This document shows positions 29,653-38,624 of a DNA stretch of 64,000 bases, in pieces (the stretch's first letter is position 1; each line of letters begins with the position of its first letter). Position numbers and translations under genes: made by a program. The notes beneath the pieces were generated by a model, which saw nothing but the letters and a program-made list of their open reading frames with translations, had not been told where the DNA came from and did not search any database. Source of the DNA: Ancylobacter moscoviensis (lineage in GTDB: Bacteria > Pseudomonadota > Alphaproteobacteria > Rhizobiales > Xanthobacteraceae); contig NZ_VMBP01000003.1 in the NCBI RefSeq assembly GCF_007559435.1, positions 372,001 to 436,000 on the forward strand, written 5' to 3'.

Positions 29653-30075
29653 TCAACCGCGCGCGGAACGCCGACGCTGCTGGCCGAGGCCCATCTCCTT
29701 GGCCAGCGCCGAGCGCGCCGCCGCATAGTTGGGCGCGACCATCGGATAGTCGGACGGCAGACCCCACTTCTCGCGGTATTCTTCCGGCGTGAGGTTGTAC
29801 TGCGTGCGCAGGTGGCGCTTCAGCGACTTGAACTTCTTTCCGTCCTCGAGGCAGACGATGTAGTCCGGCATGACGGACTTCTTGACCGGCACCGCCGGCT
29901 TCAGCGGCTCCACGACTGGCTCGGCCTGGCCCTTGTCCACGCGCTGCAGGGCGCCGTGCACATCGCCGATGAGGGCGGTCAGATCATTGGCCGAAACCGC
30001 ATTGTTGCTCACATATGCCGAGACGATGTCGGCGGCCAGTTCGATATAGCTGTCAGCGTCCTTGGTGTCGCTCAT
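29653..30075 (-). CDS. mucR: MucR/Ros family zinc-finger transcriptional regulator
   Basis: 140 aa from ATG 30075. N-terminal helical oligomerisation part ([16 protein letters not shown]), then the Ros/MucR finger: [32 protein letters not shown] and Y-P-M-V-A-P-N-Y-A. MucR proteins are global repressors of exopolysaccharide, motility and cell-cycle genes in alphaproteobacteria, binding AT-rich DNA. Here the usual histidine after R-H-L-R-T is Gln (R-T-Q-Y-N), a variation that could change the zinc site. Confidence 0.93.
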   Translation of the reverse strand: MSDTKDADSYIELAADIVSAYVSNNAVSANDLTALIGDVHGALQRVDKGQAEPVVEPLKPAVPVKKSVMPDYIVCLEDGKKFKSLKRHLRTQYNLTPEEYREKWGLPSDYPMVAPNYAAARSALAKEMGLGQQRRRSARG

Positions 30076-30441
30076 GGCTCGTTCTTCAAATGACATCGAT
30101 AAACCGTGACGCCACATGTGGGCGCCGTGCCGCATCCGCAGACGTGCAGGGGAATACGTCACGTCGGCGCATCTTCATTCGGCGCCTGGATACAATCTGA
30201 TAGATAGACTTCGCGCCCGCCGATAACAAGATTTTTCGAACAAATTCCAACACAATTCTGCGTGCTGACCCAGGGGCGCCAGACTGTCCCTGAGCTAGAT
30301 CAAGCTCAAGTTGGACAAGCTGCCTATTTTCAAGCTGGCTCCGGCCTCTTGCGGGGCAAGGCAAGACTTCGTGAAGGGCACCAACACTTGCCGGAGCGGG
30401 AGGGGACGATTATCTCTGCGGAAAACCTCAAGGATTCCGCG
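30076..30441. other. 366-bp spacer between mucR and msrB, no gene seen
   Basis: Holds the mucR leader and both promoters. AT-rich patches around 30215-30260 would suit MucR autoregulation. It includes several direct caagct/aagttg words around 30296-30330. No ORF with a credible start was found. Confidence 0.6.
30201..30229 (-). promoter_or_regulatory. Candidate mucR promoter
   Basis: Minus strand TTGTTA and TATCTA separated by 17 bases, about 120 bp upstream of the mucR ATG. Both boxes are imperfect. Confidence 0.35.
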
Positions 30442-30879
30442 ATGAACCAGCCCTCCCGCCGACCCAGAGTGGTGAAGACGGACGCGCAGTGGCGTGCCGA
30501 ACTGACCCCCGAGCAGTACCGCGTGACGCGCGGCCACGGTACCGAATGCGCCTTCAGCGGCCCGCATCTGGCGCAGAAGGAACCCGGTCTCTACAGCTGC
30601 GTCTGCTGCGGTGCGCCGCTGTTCCGCTCCAACGCCAAGTTCGAATCGGGCACCGGCTGGCCGAGCTTCTTCCAGCCGGTCGATGCCGAGGCGGTCACCG
30701 AATATCACGACCATTCCTACGGCATGCACCGCATCGAGGTGCGCTGCGCCACCTGCGACGCCCATCTCGGCCATGTCTTCCCGGATGGCCCGCGCCCGAC
30801 GGGGCAACGCTTCTGCATCAACGGCGTCGCCCTCTCCTTCAAGGCCGATGAGCCCGACGCGCCGGGTGCCGCCTCGTGA
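30442..30879 (+). CDS. msrB: Peptide-methionine (R)-S-oxide reductase MsrB
   Basis: 145 aa from ATG 30442. Zinc ligands C53-x2-C56 and C102-x2-C105, substrate motif S-G-T-G-W-P-S-F (69-76), [10 protein letters not shown] (108-117) and catalytic Cys125 in R-F-C-I-N-G. It reduces methionine-R-sulfoxide in proteins using thioredoxin. The stop overlaps the start of the oligopeptidase gene (GTGA), forming a two-gene operon of oxidised-protein repair and peptide turnover. Confidence 0.95.
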   Translation: MNQPSRRPRVVKTDAQWRAELTPEQYRVTRGHGTECAFSGPHLAQKEPGLYSCVCCGAPLFRSNAKFESGTGWPSFFQPVDAEAVTEYHDHSYGMHRIEVRCATCDAHLGHVFPDGPRPTGQRFCINGVALSFKADEPDAPGAAS

Positions 30880-32987
30880 ACACGCGCCCCGCCGTGACGG
30901 CCCCCACCCATCCGCCGCTGGTCCGCAGCTTCCATGGCCAGACCCTTGTCGACCCGCACGCCTGGCTTCGCGCCGATAACTGGCGCGAGGTCATGCGCGA
31001 CCCGTCCGTGCTCGATGCCGACATCCGGGCCTTCCTGGAGGCGGAGAACGCGGCCGCCGATGCCTGGCTCGCCCCGCATGCCGATCTGCGCCGCACCCTC
31101 GTCAAGGAGATGCGTGCGCGCATCAAGGAAGACGACGCATCCGTTCCGGCGACGGACGGTCCCTACGCCTATTTCACCCGCTTCCGCGAAGGTGGCCAGC
31201 ACCCGCTGATCTGCCGGCGGCCGGCAGGCGCCGTCGCGGGCGAAACGATACTGCTCGACGGCGATGCCCTGGCCGAGGGCAAGGCCTATTTCCAGTTCGG
31301 CGACGCCCAGCAGTCGCCCGACCACGCGCTGTACGCCTGGACGGCCGACGAGGCCGGGTCGGAGTACTACACGCTGCGCATCCGCGACATCGCCGCCGGC
31401 ACCGACCTGCCGGACGTGGTCACCGAGACCACCGGAGACGTGCTCTGGAGTGCGGACGGCCGGCACATCTATTACATCCGCCGCGACGCCGAGCACCGGC
31501 CGAGCTTCGTCTACCGCCACCTGCTCGGCTCGGACCCGGCCAACGACGTGCTCATCTACGAGGAGCCGGACAAGGGCTTCTTCGTCTCGCTCGGGCGCAC
31601 GCAGTCCGGCCGCTTCGGCCTCATCTCCTGCGGCGACCACGACACCAGCGAGGTCTGGCTGCTCGACCTGCACGCGCCGCTCGCCCCGCCGGTCCGCGTG
31701 GAGCCGCGCGAGCCGGGCCTGCGCTACGGGGTCGAGCACCACCCCTCCCTCGGAGGCGTGGAGAGCCTGATCATCGAGACCAACGCCGACGAGGCCGAGG
31801 ACTTCAAGATCGTCACCGCCCCGCTTGCCAGCCCCGGGCGCGCCAGCTGGCGCGATCTGGTGCCGCACAAGCCGGGCAGGCTCCTGCTCTCGCAGAGCGC
31901 GTTCCGCGATCATCTGGTCCGGCTGGAGCGCGAGGATGGCCTGCCGCGCATCGTGGTGCGCGCACTCAAGGACGGATCGGAGCATGTCGTCGCCTTCGCC
32001 GAGGAGGCCTACGCGCTCGGCTTCGACCCCGGTTACGGTTTCGACAAGACCGAGATCCGTTTCACCTATTCCTCGATGACCACCCCTTCCGAGGTGTGGG
32101 ACTATGACGTCGAGAGCCGCGCCCGCGTGCTGCGCAAGCGCCAGGAAGTGCCCTCCGGGCACGATCCGGCGCGCTACGTCACCCGCCGGCTGATGGCCCC
32201 GGCGCCGGACGGTGAACTCATTCCCGTCTCGCTGCTCTTCGCCAGGGAGACGCCGCTCGACGGCACCGCCCCCTGCCTCCTCTATGGCTACGGCGCCTAC
32301 GGCATCTCCATTCCCGCGAGCTTCTCCACCTCGCGCCTGTCACTAGTGGATCGCGGCTTCGTCTACGCCATCGCCCATATACGCGGCGGCACGGAGAAGG
32401 GCTGGCGCTGGTACCGGGAAGGCAAGCTGGCGAAGAAGACCAACAGCTTCACCGACTTCATCGCCGCCGGCGAACATCTGGTGGCCGAGAAGATCGTCGC
32501 GCCCGACCGCATCGTCGCCCATGGCGGCTCGGCCGGCGGCATGTTGATGGGTGCCGTCGCGAACATGCGGCCAGAGCTTTTTGCCGGCATCGTCGCGGAA
32601 GTGCCTTTCGTCGACGTGCTCAATACCATGCTCGACGACACGCTGCCCCTTACCCCGCCGGAATGGCCGGAATGGGGAAACCCGATCACCGACGCGGAAG
32701 CCTTCGCCACCATCCGCGCCTATTCGCCCTACGACAATGTCGCGGCGAAGGACTATCCGGCGATCTTCGCGCTCGCCGGCCTCACCGATCCGCGGGTGAC
32801 CTATTGGGAGCCGGCGAAATGGGTGACGCGGCTGCGCGAGATGAAGACCGACAGTCGGCCCCTCCTGCTGCGCACGAATATGGAAGCCGGCCATGGAGGC
32901 GCCGCCGGGCGCTTCGACCGGCTGGAAGAAACCGCCATGGTCTACGCCTTCGCCCTGGCCATGGCAGGGGCCGCGACAGGGCTTTGA
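30876..32987 (+). CDS. ptrB: Oligopeptidase B-like S9 family peptidase
   Basis: 703 aa from GTG 30876 coupled to msrB. N-terminal beta-propeller (about 70-400, with repeats such as [10 protein letters not shown] and Y-Y-T-L-R-I-R-D). C-terminal alpha/beta hydrolase domain: [20 protein letters not shown], catalytic Ser552 in G-G-S-A-G-G, Asp in the L-T-D-P-R-V segment and His in E-A-G-H-G-G. Cleaves short peptides after basic residues; cytoplasmic. Followed by a clear terminator. Confidence 0.93.
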   Translation: MNTRPAVTAPTHPPLVRSFHGQTLVDPHAWLRADNWREVMRDPSVLDADIRAFLEAENAAADAWLAPHADLRRTLVKEMRARIKEDDASVPATDGPYAYFTRFREGGQHPLICRRPAGAVAGETILLDGDALAEGKAYFQFGDAQQSPDHALYAWTADEAGSEYYTLRIRDIAAGTDLPDVVTETTGDVLWSADGRHIYYIRRDAEHRPSFVYRHLLGSDPANDVLIYEEPDKGFFVSLGRTQSGRFGLISCGDHDTSEVWLLDLHAPLAPPVRVEPREPGLRYGVEHHPSLGGVESLIIETNADEAEDFKIVTAPLASPGRASWRDLVPHKPGRLLLSQSAFRDHLVRLEREDGLPRIVVRALKDGSEHVVAFAEEAYALGFDPGYGFDKTEIRFTYSSMTTPSEVWDYDVESRARVLRKRQEVPSGHDPARYVTRRLMAPAPDGELIPVSLLFARETPLDGTAPCLLYGYGAYGISIPASFSTSRLSLVDRGFVYAIAHIRGGTEKGWRWYREGKLAKKTNSFTDFIAAGEHLVAEKIVAPDRIVAHGGSAGGMLMGAVANMRPELFAGIVAEVPFVDVLNTMLDDTLPLTPPEWPEWGNPITDAEAFATIRAYSPYDNVAAKDYPAIFALAGLTDPRVTYWEPAKWVTRLREMKTDSRPLLLRTNMEAGHGGAAGRFDRLEETAMVYAFALAMAGAATGL

Positions 32988-32994
32988 AACGACG

Positions 32995-33022
32995 AAGGGC
33001 GCCGCGAGGCGCCCTTCCTTTT
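32995..33022 (+). terminator. Intrinsic terminator of msrB-ptrB
   Basis: AAGGGCGCC-gcga-GGCGCCCTT followed by ccttttat; 9-bp perfect stem, 8 bp after the ptrB stop. Confidence 0.88.
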
Positions 33023-33041
33023 ATGTCATCGGCTGGTCGGT

Positions 33042-34103
33042 TCAGGCGCGATTGGCGCCGCCGGACACATGGTCGCGCAACTCCTGCAGCGAGGCGAAGC
33101 GCAGCGTGCCGTCGGGCAGGTCCGCCTCGATCGAGCCGTCCGAATAAAGCTTGTAGGCCATGCCGCCGATGGTGCCGGACTTCAGCACCGTGACGTCGGG
33201 CTCCGCCTCCGGCTCCTCCACTTCCGGCTCGCCGGAGAGAAGATCGGCATCGCGCAGGAACGCCGGCGGCTCGGCGGGAGCCTCCTCCGGCGGCCGCGAC
33301 GGGCGCGGCTCGGGAGGGCGCGGCTCAGAAAGGCGCGTTTCGGGAGCACGGGGTTCAGGAGCGCGGGGGTCGGGCAGACGCGGCTCGGGTACGCGAGGCT
33401 CGAAGGTCTCGCCCCCGAGACCCGGCGCCGGGCGCTCGGGCGAGCCCGTGCGAAGGAAGGGCGGCGGCTCGCGGCGCGGAGGCTCGATACGGGAAGATTC
33501 GACCCGCGACGGCTCCGGCCGCACGGGCTCCGCGCGAAACGGTTCCGCAGGAGCCGGGCGGGGCGAGGGAAGCGAATCGAAATCAGGCGCCGGCTCGCGC
33601 ACGAGCGGCGAAGCCTCGGGCTCCAGCTCCACCTCCTCGTCCCGTGCCAGCCCGGCCTCTTCCTGACGCTTGCGGCGGAACCAGGACGGCAGTCCACGCT
33701 CCTCCGCCGTCGGCTCTTCGATCAGGGCAGGCTCGTCTTCCGGGAGGGCGGTCGAAACGGCGACGAATTCCTCTTCTTCCACGACACGGGCGGACGCCGC
33801 GGAAGCCGCTCCCGGAGCATGGCCGGCGGCGACGTAGCCCGCCGGGCCGTGGCCGGTGTGGAACTCGTCTTCCTCCGGCTCGAAATGCACCGCGCCTTCC
33901 AGCTTGTCGGCGATTTCACGCAAGACCCGCAGAATGGAACCGAGGGCAACGAGCAGAAGTCCACCAATAAAAATGGAACTGCCGACCGTCATCATGCGGC
34001 CTGCTCCGGCCGTCTCCGAAGAGCCGTAGCCCATCGCTCCCAGGACGAACCCAAGCACGGCAAGCGCCGCCCCGATTCCGATGACTATTGCACCCATCAA
34101 CAA
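33042..34103 (-). CDS. Membrane protein with long Pro/Glu/Arg repeat region and small C-terminal domain
   Basis: 353 aa. Two N-terminal membrane helices (about 4-27 and 40-60), then about 230 residues of acidic/proline-rich low complexity including a run of P-E-P-R / P-D-P-R / P-E-T-R units (about 220-275). The C-terminal 50 residues look conserved (S-G-T-I-G-G-M-A-Y-K-L-Y-S-D-G-S-I-E-A-D-L-P): a small beta module seen in other Rhizobiales proteins. Localisation at the inner membrane with a disordered cytoplasmic or periplasmic arm is likely; function unknown. Confidence 0.75.
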   Translation of the reverse strand: MLMGAIVIGIGAALAVLGFVLGAMGYGSSETAGAGRMMTVGSSIFIGGLLLVALGSILRVLREIADKLEGAVHFEPEEDEFHTGHGPAGYVAAGHAPGAASAASARVVEEEEFVAVSTALPEDEPALIEEPTAEERGLPSWFRRKRQEEAGLARDEEVELEPEASPLVREPAPDFDSLPSPRPAPAEPFRAEPVRPEPSRVESSRIEPPRREPPPFLRTGSPERPAPGLGGETFEPRVPEPRLPDPRAPEPRAPETRLSEPRPPEPRPSRPPEEAPAEPPAFLRDADLLSGEPEVEEPEAEPDVTVLKSGTIGGMAYKLYSDGSIEADLPDGTLRFASLQELRDHVSGGANRA

Positions 34104-34373
34104 ACTCCACGGGACCGATTCGCAGCCGGTCCTTCATTATGAGACCTTACGTCTAGTGTCGCTTTAACGAAAGCGCCGTGCCTCTCCCCTACGGCCGCCT
34201 CTTTTCCACCCCTCCGAAGGCGGGGGAAGAAATCGGGCGCGCGCGATGCTTTTGGTTGTCCGCGGGTCGATACCGACCTATCTAATCAGCGCCGATCTTT
34301 CGCGGTGCTCGCGCACCCGTGGAAGCTCCCGCGCCGGGGTTCGGCCGGATTTCATTTCGCGGAGACAGATTCG

Positions 34374-34970
34374 ATGTCCTTCACGCTTCCTGATCTTCCC
34401 TATTCCTACGACGCTCTCGCCCCGTACATGTCGCGCGAGACGCTGGAATACCACCACGACAAGCACCACCTGGCCTATGTCAACAACGGCAACAACCTGC
34501 TGAAGGGCACGGAGTGGGAAGGCAAGTCGCTGGAGGAGATCGTCAAGGGCTCCTACGGCAAGAACGCCGGCCTCTTCAACAATGCCGGCCAGCACTACAA
34601 CCACCTGCACTTCTGGAACTGGCTGAAGCCGAATGGCGGCGGCGCCATCCCGGGTGAGCTCGAGAAGAAGATCGTCGAGGACCTCGGCTCGGTCGAGAAG
34701 TTCAAGGAAGACTTCGTCCAGGCCGGCGTCACCCAGTTCGGCTCCGGCTGGGCGTGGCTCGCGGTCAAGGACGGCAAGCTCGTCATCGACAAGACCCCGA
34801 ACGGCGAGAGCCCGCTGGTCAAGGGCGCGACCCCGATCCTCGGCGTCGACGTGTGGGAGCACTCCTATTACATCGACTACCGCAACCGCCGCCCCGACTA
34901 CCTCAAGGCCTTCGTCGACAACCTGGTGAACTGGGAATATGTCGCCCAGCTCTATTCCAAGGCCGTCTGA
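34374..34970 (+). CDS. sodB: Superoxide dismutase, Fe type
   Basis: 198 aa from ATG 34374, SD ggaga. Metal ligands His27 (LEYHHDKHH), His77 (NHLHFWN), Asp159 and His163 (DVWEHSYYIDY). Gln73 in N-N-A-G-Q lies at the FeSOD outer-sphere position and the MnSOD Gln of the later N-Q-D-S-P-L motif is replaced (N-G-E-S-P-L), favouring iron. Cytoplasmic dismutation of superoxide. Own terminator downstream. Confidence 0.96.
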   Translation: MSFTLPDLPYSYDALAPYMSRETLEYHHDKHHLAYVNNGNNLLKGTEWEGKSLEEIVKGSYGKNAGLFNNAGQHYNHLHFWNWLKPNGGGAIPGELEKKIVEDLGSVEKFKEDFVQAGVTQFGSGWAWLAVKDGKLVIDKTPNGESPLVKGATPILGVDVWEHSYYIDYRNRRPDYLKAFVDNLVNWEYVAQLYSKAV

Positions 34971-35000
34971 GCCTTTGGGCCGTTCGCAGGTCCCGCATGG

Positions 35001-35032
35001 ACGCCGCTGCCCGACCGGGCGGCGGCGTTTTG
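35001..35032 (+). terminator. Intrinsic terminator of sodB
   Basis: CGCCGctGCCCG-acc-GGGCggCGGCG followed by TTTTGCGTT, 31 bp after the stop codon. Confidence 0.8.
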
Positions 35033-35036
35033 CGTT

Positions 35037-35408
35037 CTACTGGCCCTGCGTGCGCGGGCGCCATCCGCGCGGCGCGGGCGGCCATCCCCTGACGCAGTAG
35101 TCGTTCCAGAAATTGAGCTGCCAGGCCGAGCGCCACTGGTAGAGCCAGTTGTCGCATTCCGCCTTGGTGCGAAAGCAGCCGTCCACCGTCCGGCCCTCGA
35201 TGAAGTCCACATTCCAGGGCGACTGCCGGCGGCCGGTAAAATGGCCGTACCAGAGCTTCGCCGGCGGTGTGGACGCCGCCATCCGGCGGCAGTCTCCCCC
35301 CGGGAAGGTGCCGGTAAACTCATAGGCCTTCGCCGTCGGCGCTCCGGCAGCGACCACCAGAATCGTCGCCAGCACTCCGGCACAGCCGATCGGAATCACG
35401 CGCGTCAT
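35037..35408 (-). CDS. Small secreted Cys-containing protein, unknown
   Basis: 123 aa. Signal peptide 1-28 (GVLATILVVAAGAPTAKA). The mature part is rich in aromatic residues and has four cysteines (G-G-D-C-R-R, D-G-C-F-R-T, A-E-C-D-N-W, D-Y-C-V-R-G), so probably two disulfides. W-L-Y-Q-W-R-S-A-W-Q-L-N-F-W resembles small periplasmic proteins of Rhizobiales of unknown role. SD ggag on the minus strand. Confidence is for being a real secreted protein. Confidence 0.8.
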   Translation of the reverse strand: MTRVIPIGCAGVLATILVVAAGAPTAKAYEFTGTFPGGDCRRMAASTPPAKLWYGHFTGRRQSPWNVDFIEGRTVDGCFRTKAECDNWLYQWRSAWQLNFWNDYCVRGWPPAPRGWRPRTQGQ

Positions 35409-35492
35409 GACACGCTCCTCCCGCGGAAGAGGCGACCTTCGCGGCTTCCGCCCGTTTTCAATGTAATACCGCCGGCCCGGGCGGAAAGGGAC

Positions 35493-36479
35493 CTACAGCC
35501 AGCGTATCGCGCGCAGAAACGCGACGAGACCGACGCCGAGAAGCGCCGCCAGCACCGTCACCCCCCAGAAACCGTTCGGGTCCTGGGAGCCGGGTATGCC
35601 CTCGACGTTCATCCCCATCAGGCCGGTGATCAGCGTCAACGGCGCGAAGATCACCGTCACGGCGGCGAGGATGAGCATGGAGCGGTTCATCTGCTCGGCG
35701 CGACGCTCCACCATCTGGTCGTGGATCACAGCCGCCCGGTCGCGCACCGAGTCGAGTTCCTCGGCGAAGCGCGTCACCCGGTCTGCGGCCTCGCGAAGCC
35801 GGTTGCGGTCGCGCGGCGAGAGCCATTCGGCATCTTCCAGCGAGAAATGGTTCAGCGCCTCGCGCTGCGGGGCGATGTAGCGGCGCAGGATGATGGCGAC
35901 GCGCCGGACCTCCGAGACCTTCGGACTGAGATTGGACAGCGTGGCGCTGAGCACCAGCTCTTCGAGCTCGTCGGCGTCCTCGGCAAGCGCGGTGATCACC
36001 GTGTCCATCCGGTCCACCAGCCGCATGGACAGGTCGGCGACGAACTCGCCTTGCGTGCGCGGGGCCCGCCCGCGCGCAATCGCATCCTCGAAATCGCCCA
36101 CCGCCGAGAGCGAGCGCTTGCGCACCGAAACGATACGGCGGGGCTCCACCCAGAAGCGGATCGAGTGCATCTCGTCCGGCAGCGAATAGGGCATCAGGTT
36201 GATGCCGCGCAGATTGAGGAAGGCACCATTGTCGAACAGTGCGCAGCGCGGGCGCGTCTCGGCCGCGTTCAGCGACTCGACGATGGACGGATCGATGCCG
36301 CTGTCATCGGACAGCCAGGTCCGGCCATGCGCATGATCGAGTTGCTGGAGATGGATCCAGTCGAAGCCGTTTCCGTCCGGCGGCCCGCGCCGGATCTCGT
36401 CCCAGTCGATCCGCCGCGCTCCACCCGCGCCGTCGAATGCCCAGGCGCTTACGAGACCTTCCCTATCGTAGTCCGGCAA
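35493..36479 (-). CDS. zntB: CorA-family zinc transporter ZntB-like
   Basis: 328 aa. N-terminal cytoplasmic funnel (W-I-H-L-Q-Q-L-D-H, F-L-N-L-R-G-I-N), long helix (about 180-265) and two C-terminal membrane helices. The pore signature G-M-N is present in G-L-M-G-M-N-V-E-G-I-P-G, close to the ZntB form GMNVGGIPG with one Gly replaced by Glu, next to the pore mouth. Forms homopentamers for Zn2+ (or Mg2+) transport. Closely related CorA function cannot be excluded. Confidence 0.88.
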   Translation of the reverse strand: MPDYDREGLVSAWAFDGAGGARRIDWDEIRRGPPDGNGFDWIHLQQLDHAHGRTWLSDDSGIDPSIVESLNAAETRPRCALFDNGAFLNLRGINLMPYSLPDEMHSIRFWVEPRRIVSVRKRSLSAVGDFEDAIARGRAPRTQGEFVADLSMRLVDRMDTVITALAEDADELEELVLSATLSNLSPKVSEVRRVAIILRRYIAPQREALNHFSLEDAEWLSPRDRNRLREAADRVTRFAEELDSVRDRAAVIHDQMVERRAEQMNRSMLILAAVTVIFAPLTLITGLMGMNVEGIPGSQDPNGFWGVTVLAALLGVGLVAFLRAIRWL

Positions 36480-36658
36480 AGCTGCGCTCCTGATTTCCGG
36501 GATGAACGCCGGATGAACGGACGGATTGGAATGCGTTCAGTTTGATGAACCTTTTGCAACAGCCGGTTCAGTTTGGGTTCGGGGGACGGGAGCTAGCTTT
36601 GCCTCCATCAACGGCCAATCCCGGCCGCGAGCGACTAGCAGAGTTTACCGAGGACGTC

Positions 36659-36991
36659 ATGATCCGCTACCCGAAGGCTACCAAGCTCGCCGCGCTCGCC
36701 CTGGCGGGCCTCACCCTCGCTTCCACCGTTCCCGCCGCAGCCGATGGCTGGCGCGGCCACGGCCGCGGTTGGGGCGGCCCGGGCTGGGGAGGACCTGGCT
36801 ACTACTACGGCCACCGTCGCCACAATAACGGCGCGGCCGTCGCCGCCGGCATCATCGGTGGCCTGGTGGTGGGCGGCCTCGCCGCCGGAGCCGCGAACAA
36901 CTATTATCGCCCGCGCTGCTGGACCGAGACCCAGACCTTCTACAACCGCTGGGGCGAGCCGCGTTACCGCAATGTCGAGGTCTGCCGCTGA
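36659..36991 (+). CDS. Small secreted glycine-rich protein
   Basis: 110 aa from ATG 36659 (SD gagg). Signal peptide 1-28 (ALALAGLTLASTVPAAA), then G-H-G-R-G-W-G-G-P-G-W-G-G-P-G-Y-Y-Y-G-H repeats, a hydrophobic glycine-zipper-like stretch (AAVAAGIIGGLVVGGLAAGA) and a C-terminal part with two cysteines (C-W-T-E-T-Q, E-V-C-R). Resembles periplasmic glycine-zipper proteins of Rhizobiales. Function unknown. Confidence 0.85.
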   Translation: MIRYPKATKLAALALAGLTLASTVPAAADGWRGHGRGWGGPGWGGPGYYYGHRRHNNGAAVAAGIIGGLVVGGLAAGAANNYYRPRCWTETQTFYNRWGEPRYRNVEVCR

Positions 36992-37009
36992 CGGCACCTC
37001 GGATCCAAG

Positions 37010-37038
37010 GGCGGCGGAGCGATCCGCCGCCTTTTGCG
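37010..37038 (+). terminator. Intrinsic terminator of the glycine-rich protein gene
   Basis: GGCGGCGGA-gcga-TCCGCCGCC followed by TTTTGCGTTT; 9-bp perfect stem. Confidence 0.9.
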
Positions 37039-37053
37039 TTTCCGCACCGCCCG

Positions 37054-37593
37054 TCAATAGGTCACGGGCTGGGGATCGACCTTCACGATGCCGCTGCGGT
37101 CGAGCTTCTCCAGTGCCGCGCGGACCGGCACGCCCTGCACCACGAGATCCGGCGCCAGTTCGGCCAGCGGAATCAGCGCAAAGGCGCGCTCCATCATGCG
37201 CGGATGGGGAATTTCGAGATCCGGCTCTGCCACCACCTCGTCGCCGTAGAGCAGGATGTCGATGTCGATCGTACGCGGCCCGAAGCGCACCTCGCGGGTG
37301 CGGTCACGCCCGAAGGCGTGCTCGACGCCGAGCAGCATGTTGAGCAGCTCGCGGGCGGAAAGCTCCGTCTCGACCGCCACCACCATATTGAGATACGGCC
37401 CCTGCGGCACCGGCCCCCAGGGCGGCGTCTCGTAGAGCGACGAGCGCGCGATGATCTTCAACCCGGTGCGGGCGATCAGCCCCACCGCCTTCGCCATGGT
37501 CCCCGCCCGGTCGCCGAGATTGGAGCCGAGGCAGAGATAGGCGATGCGCCTCTCGACCTTGCGCGGCCGGCGGATAAAAAATTCAGGAGGCAT
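37054..37593 (-). CDS. folK: 2-amino-4-hydroxy-6-hydroxymethyldihydropteridine diphosphokinase
   Basis: 179 aa. A-Y-L-C-L-G-S-N-L-G-D-R (about 19-30), S-S-L-Y-E-T-P-P-W-G, Y-L-N-M-V-V-A-V-E-T, then F-G-P-R-T-I-D-I-D-I-L-L-Y-G, which contains the Mg-binding D-x-D, and L-E-I-P-H-P-R-M-M-E-R. Transfers pyrophosphate from ATP to the pterin before FolP acts. It overlaps folP by 11 bp, downstream in the same operon. Confidence 0.95.
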   Translation of the reverse strand: MPPEFFIRRPRKVERRIAYLCLGSNLGDRAGTMAKAVGLIARTGLKIIARSSLYETPPWGPVPQGPYLNMVVAVETELSARELLNMLLGVEHAFGRDRTREVRFGPRTIDIDILLYGDEVVAEPDLEIPHPRMMERAFALIPLAELAPDLVVQGVPVRAALEKLDRSGIVKVDPQPVTY

Positions 37594-38425
37594 GAAGGAT
37601 CGCCTCCGTCACCCGCGCCGCCTGCACATGGGCGGCGACGTCATGGACGCGGATGATGGCGCAGCCAGCCGCAATGCCGAGCACGTTGGACGCGATGGTT
37701 CCCGGCAGCCGCTCGGCCGGCGTCGTCTCGATCACTTTGCCGATCAGCGATTTGCGCGAAGTGCCCAGCAGGATCGGGAAGCCGAGCCGGACGAACTCCC
37801 CGAGCGCGGAGAGGGCGCGCAGGTTCTGCTCGAAGGTCTTGCCGAAGCCGATGCCGGGGTCGAGGCTCATGCGCTCGGGCCGGATACCGGCGCGCGCCGC
37901 GCGCTCCAGCGACTGCTCGAAGAAGGCCACGATATCGGCGACGATATCCACGGCCGGATCGACATTGGTCCGGTTGTGCATGGCCACCACGCCCGCATCG
38001 TAGGCGGCGGCGACGCGCGCCATCTCCGGATCGCCCATCAGCCCCCATATGTCGTTGACGATGGCCGCGCCGCGCTGAAGCGCCGCTTCGGCCACCGATG
38101 CCTTCTGCGTGTCGATGGAGATCGGCACCGGCAGCTCGGCCAGCGCCTCGACCGCCGGCAGCACGCGCCGCAATTCTTCTTCCGCCGGCACGGGCGTATG
38201 GCCGGGTCGGGTCGATTCCCCACCGATGTCGAGAATGTCCGCGCCCTCGTCGACCAATCGCCAGGCATTGGTCACCGCGTCCGACAGGGCCGCGCTCCGC
38301 CCGCCGTCGGAGAAGGAATCGGGCGTGACGTTGAGGATGCCCATCACCAGCGTGCGGTCGGCATAATCGAGCCGGCGGCCGCGCGCGTCGAAGAGGCGTT
38401 GGGTGGGCGGGGTGAGGCAGGCCAT
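37583..38425 (-). CDS. folP: Dihydropteroate synthase
   Basis: 280 aa from ATG 38425. V-M-G-I-L-N-V-T-P-D-S-F-S-D-G-G (about 27-42), D-I-G-G-E-S-T-R-P-G, S-I-D-T-Q-K, A-I-V-N-D-I-W-G, D-P-G-I-G-F-G-K and G-T-S-R-K-S are the complete set of DHPS motifs. It condenses the pterin pyrophosphate with p-aminobenzoate and is the sulfonamide target. A folB gene, common in this operon, is absent. Classic translational overlap with folK. Confidence 0.96.
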   Translation of the reverse strand: MACLTPPTQRLFDARGRRLDYADRTLVMGILNVTPDSFSDGGRSAALSDAVTNAWRLVDEGADILDIGGESTRPGHTPVPAEEELRRVLPAVEALAELPVPISIDTQKASVAEAALQRGAAIVNDIWGLMGDPEMARVAAAYDAGVVAMHNRTNVDPAVDIVADIVAFFEQSLERAARAGIRPERMSLDPGIGFGKTFEQNLRALSALGEFVRLGFPILLGTSRKSLIGKVIETTPAERLPGTIASNVLGIAAGCAIIRVHDVAAHVQAARVTEAILHAS

Positions 38426-38624
38426 GATGTTCCCGGCGTTGCGGTCTTTCGTTCCAAATCGCGCGCCGTAACGCGGAACGCAAGCCGCTCGATGGTCGAG
38501 GCCACGATTGAGACGGCGGTGAGCGTGCGGCACCGCTTGCCGAACCGCCCCCGCCTGCGCTCTAAAGGTGGCCGAGGAAGCGCGCATGGTTCGCGCGTTC
38601 ACAGTTCGCTGGCAGGAGGCGGCC

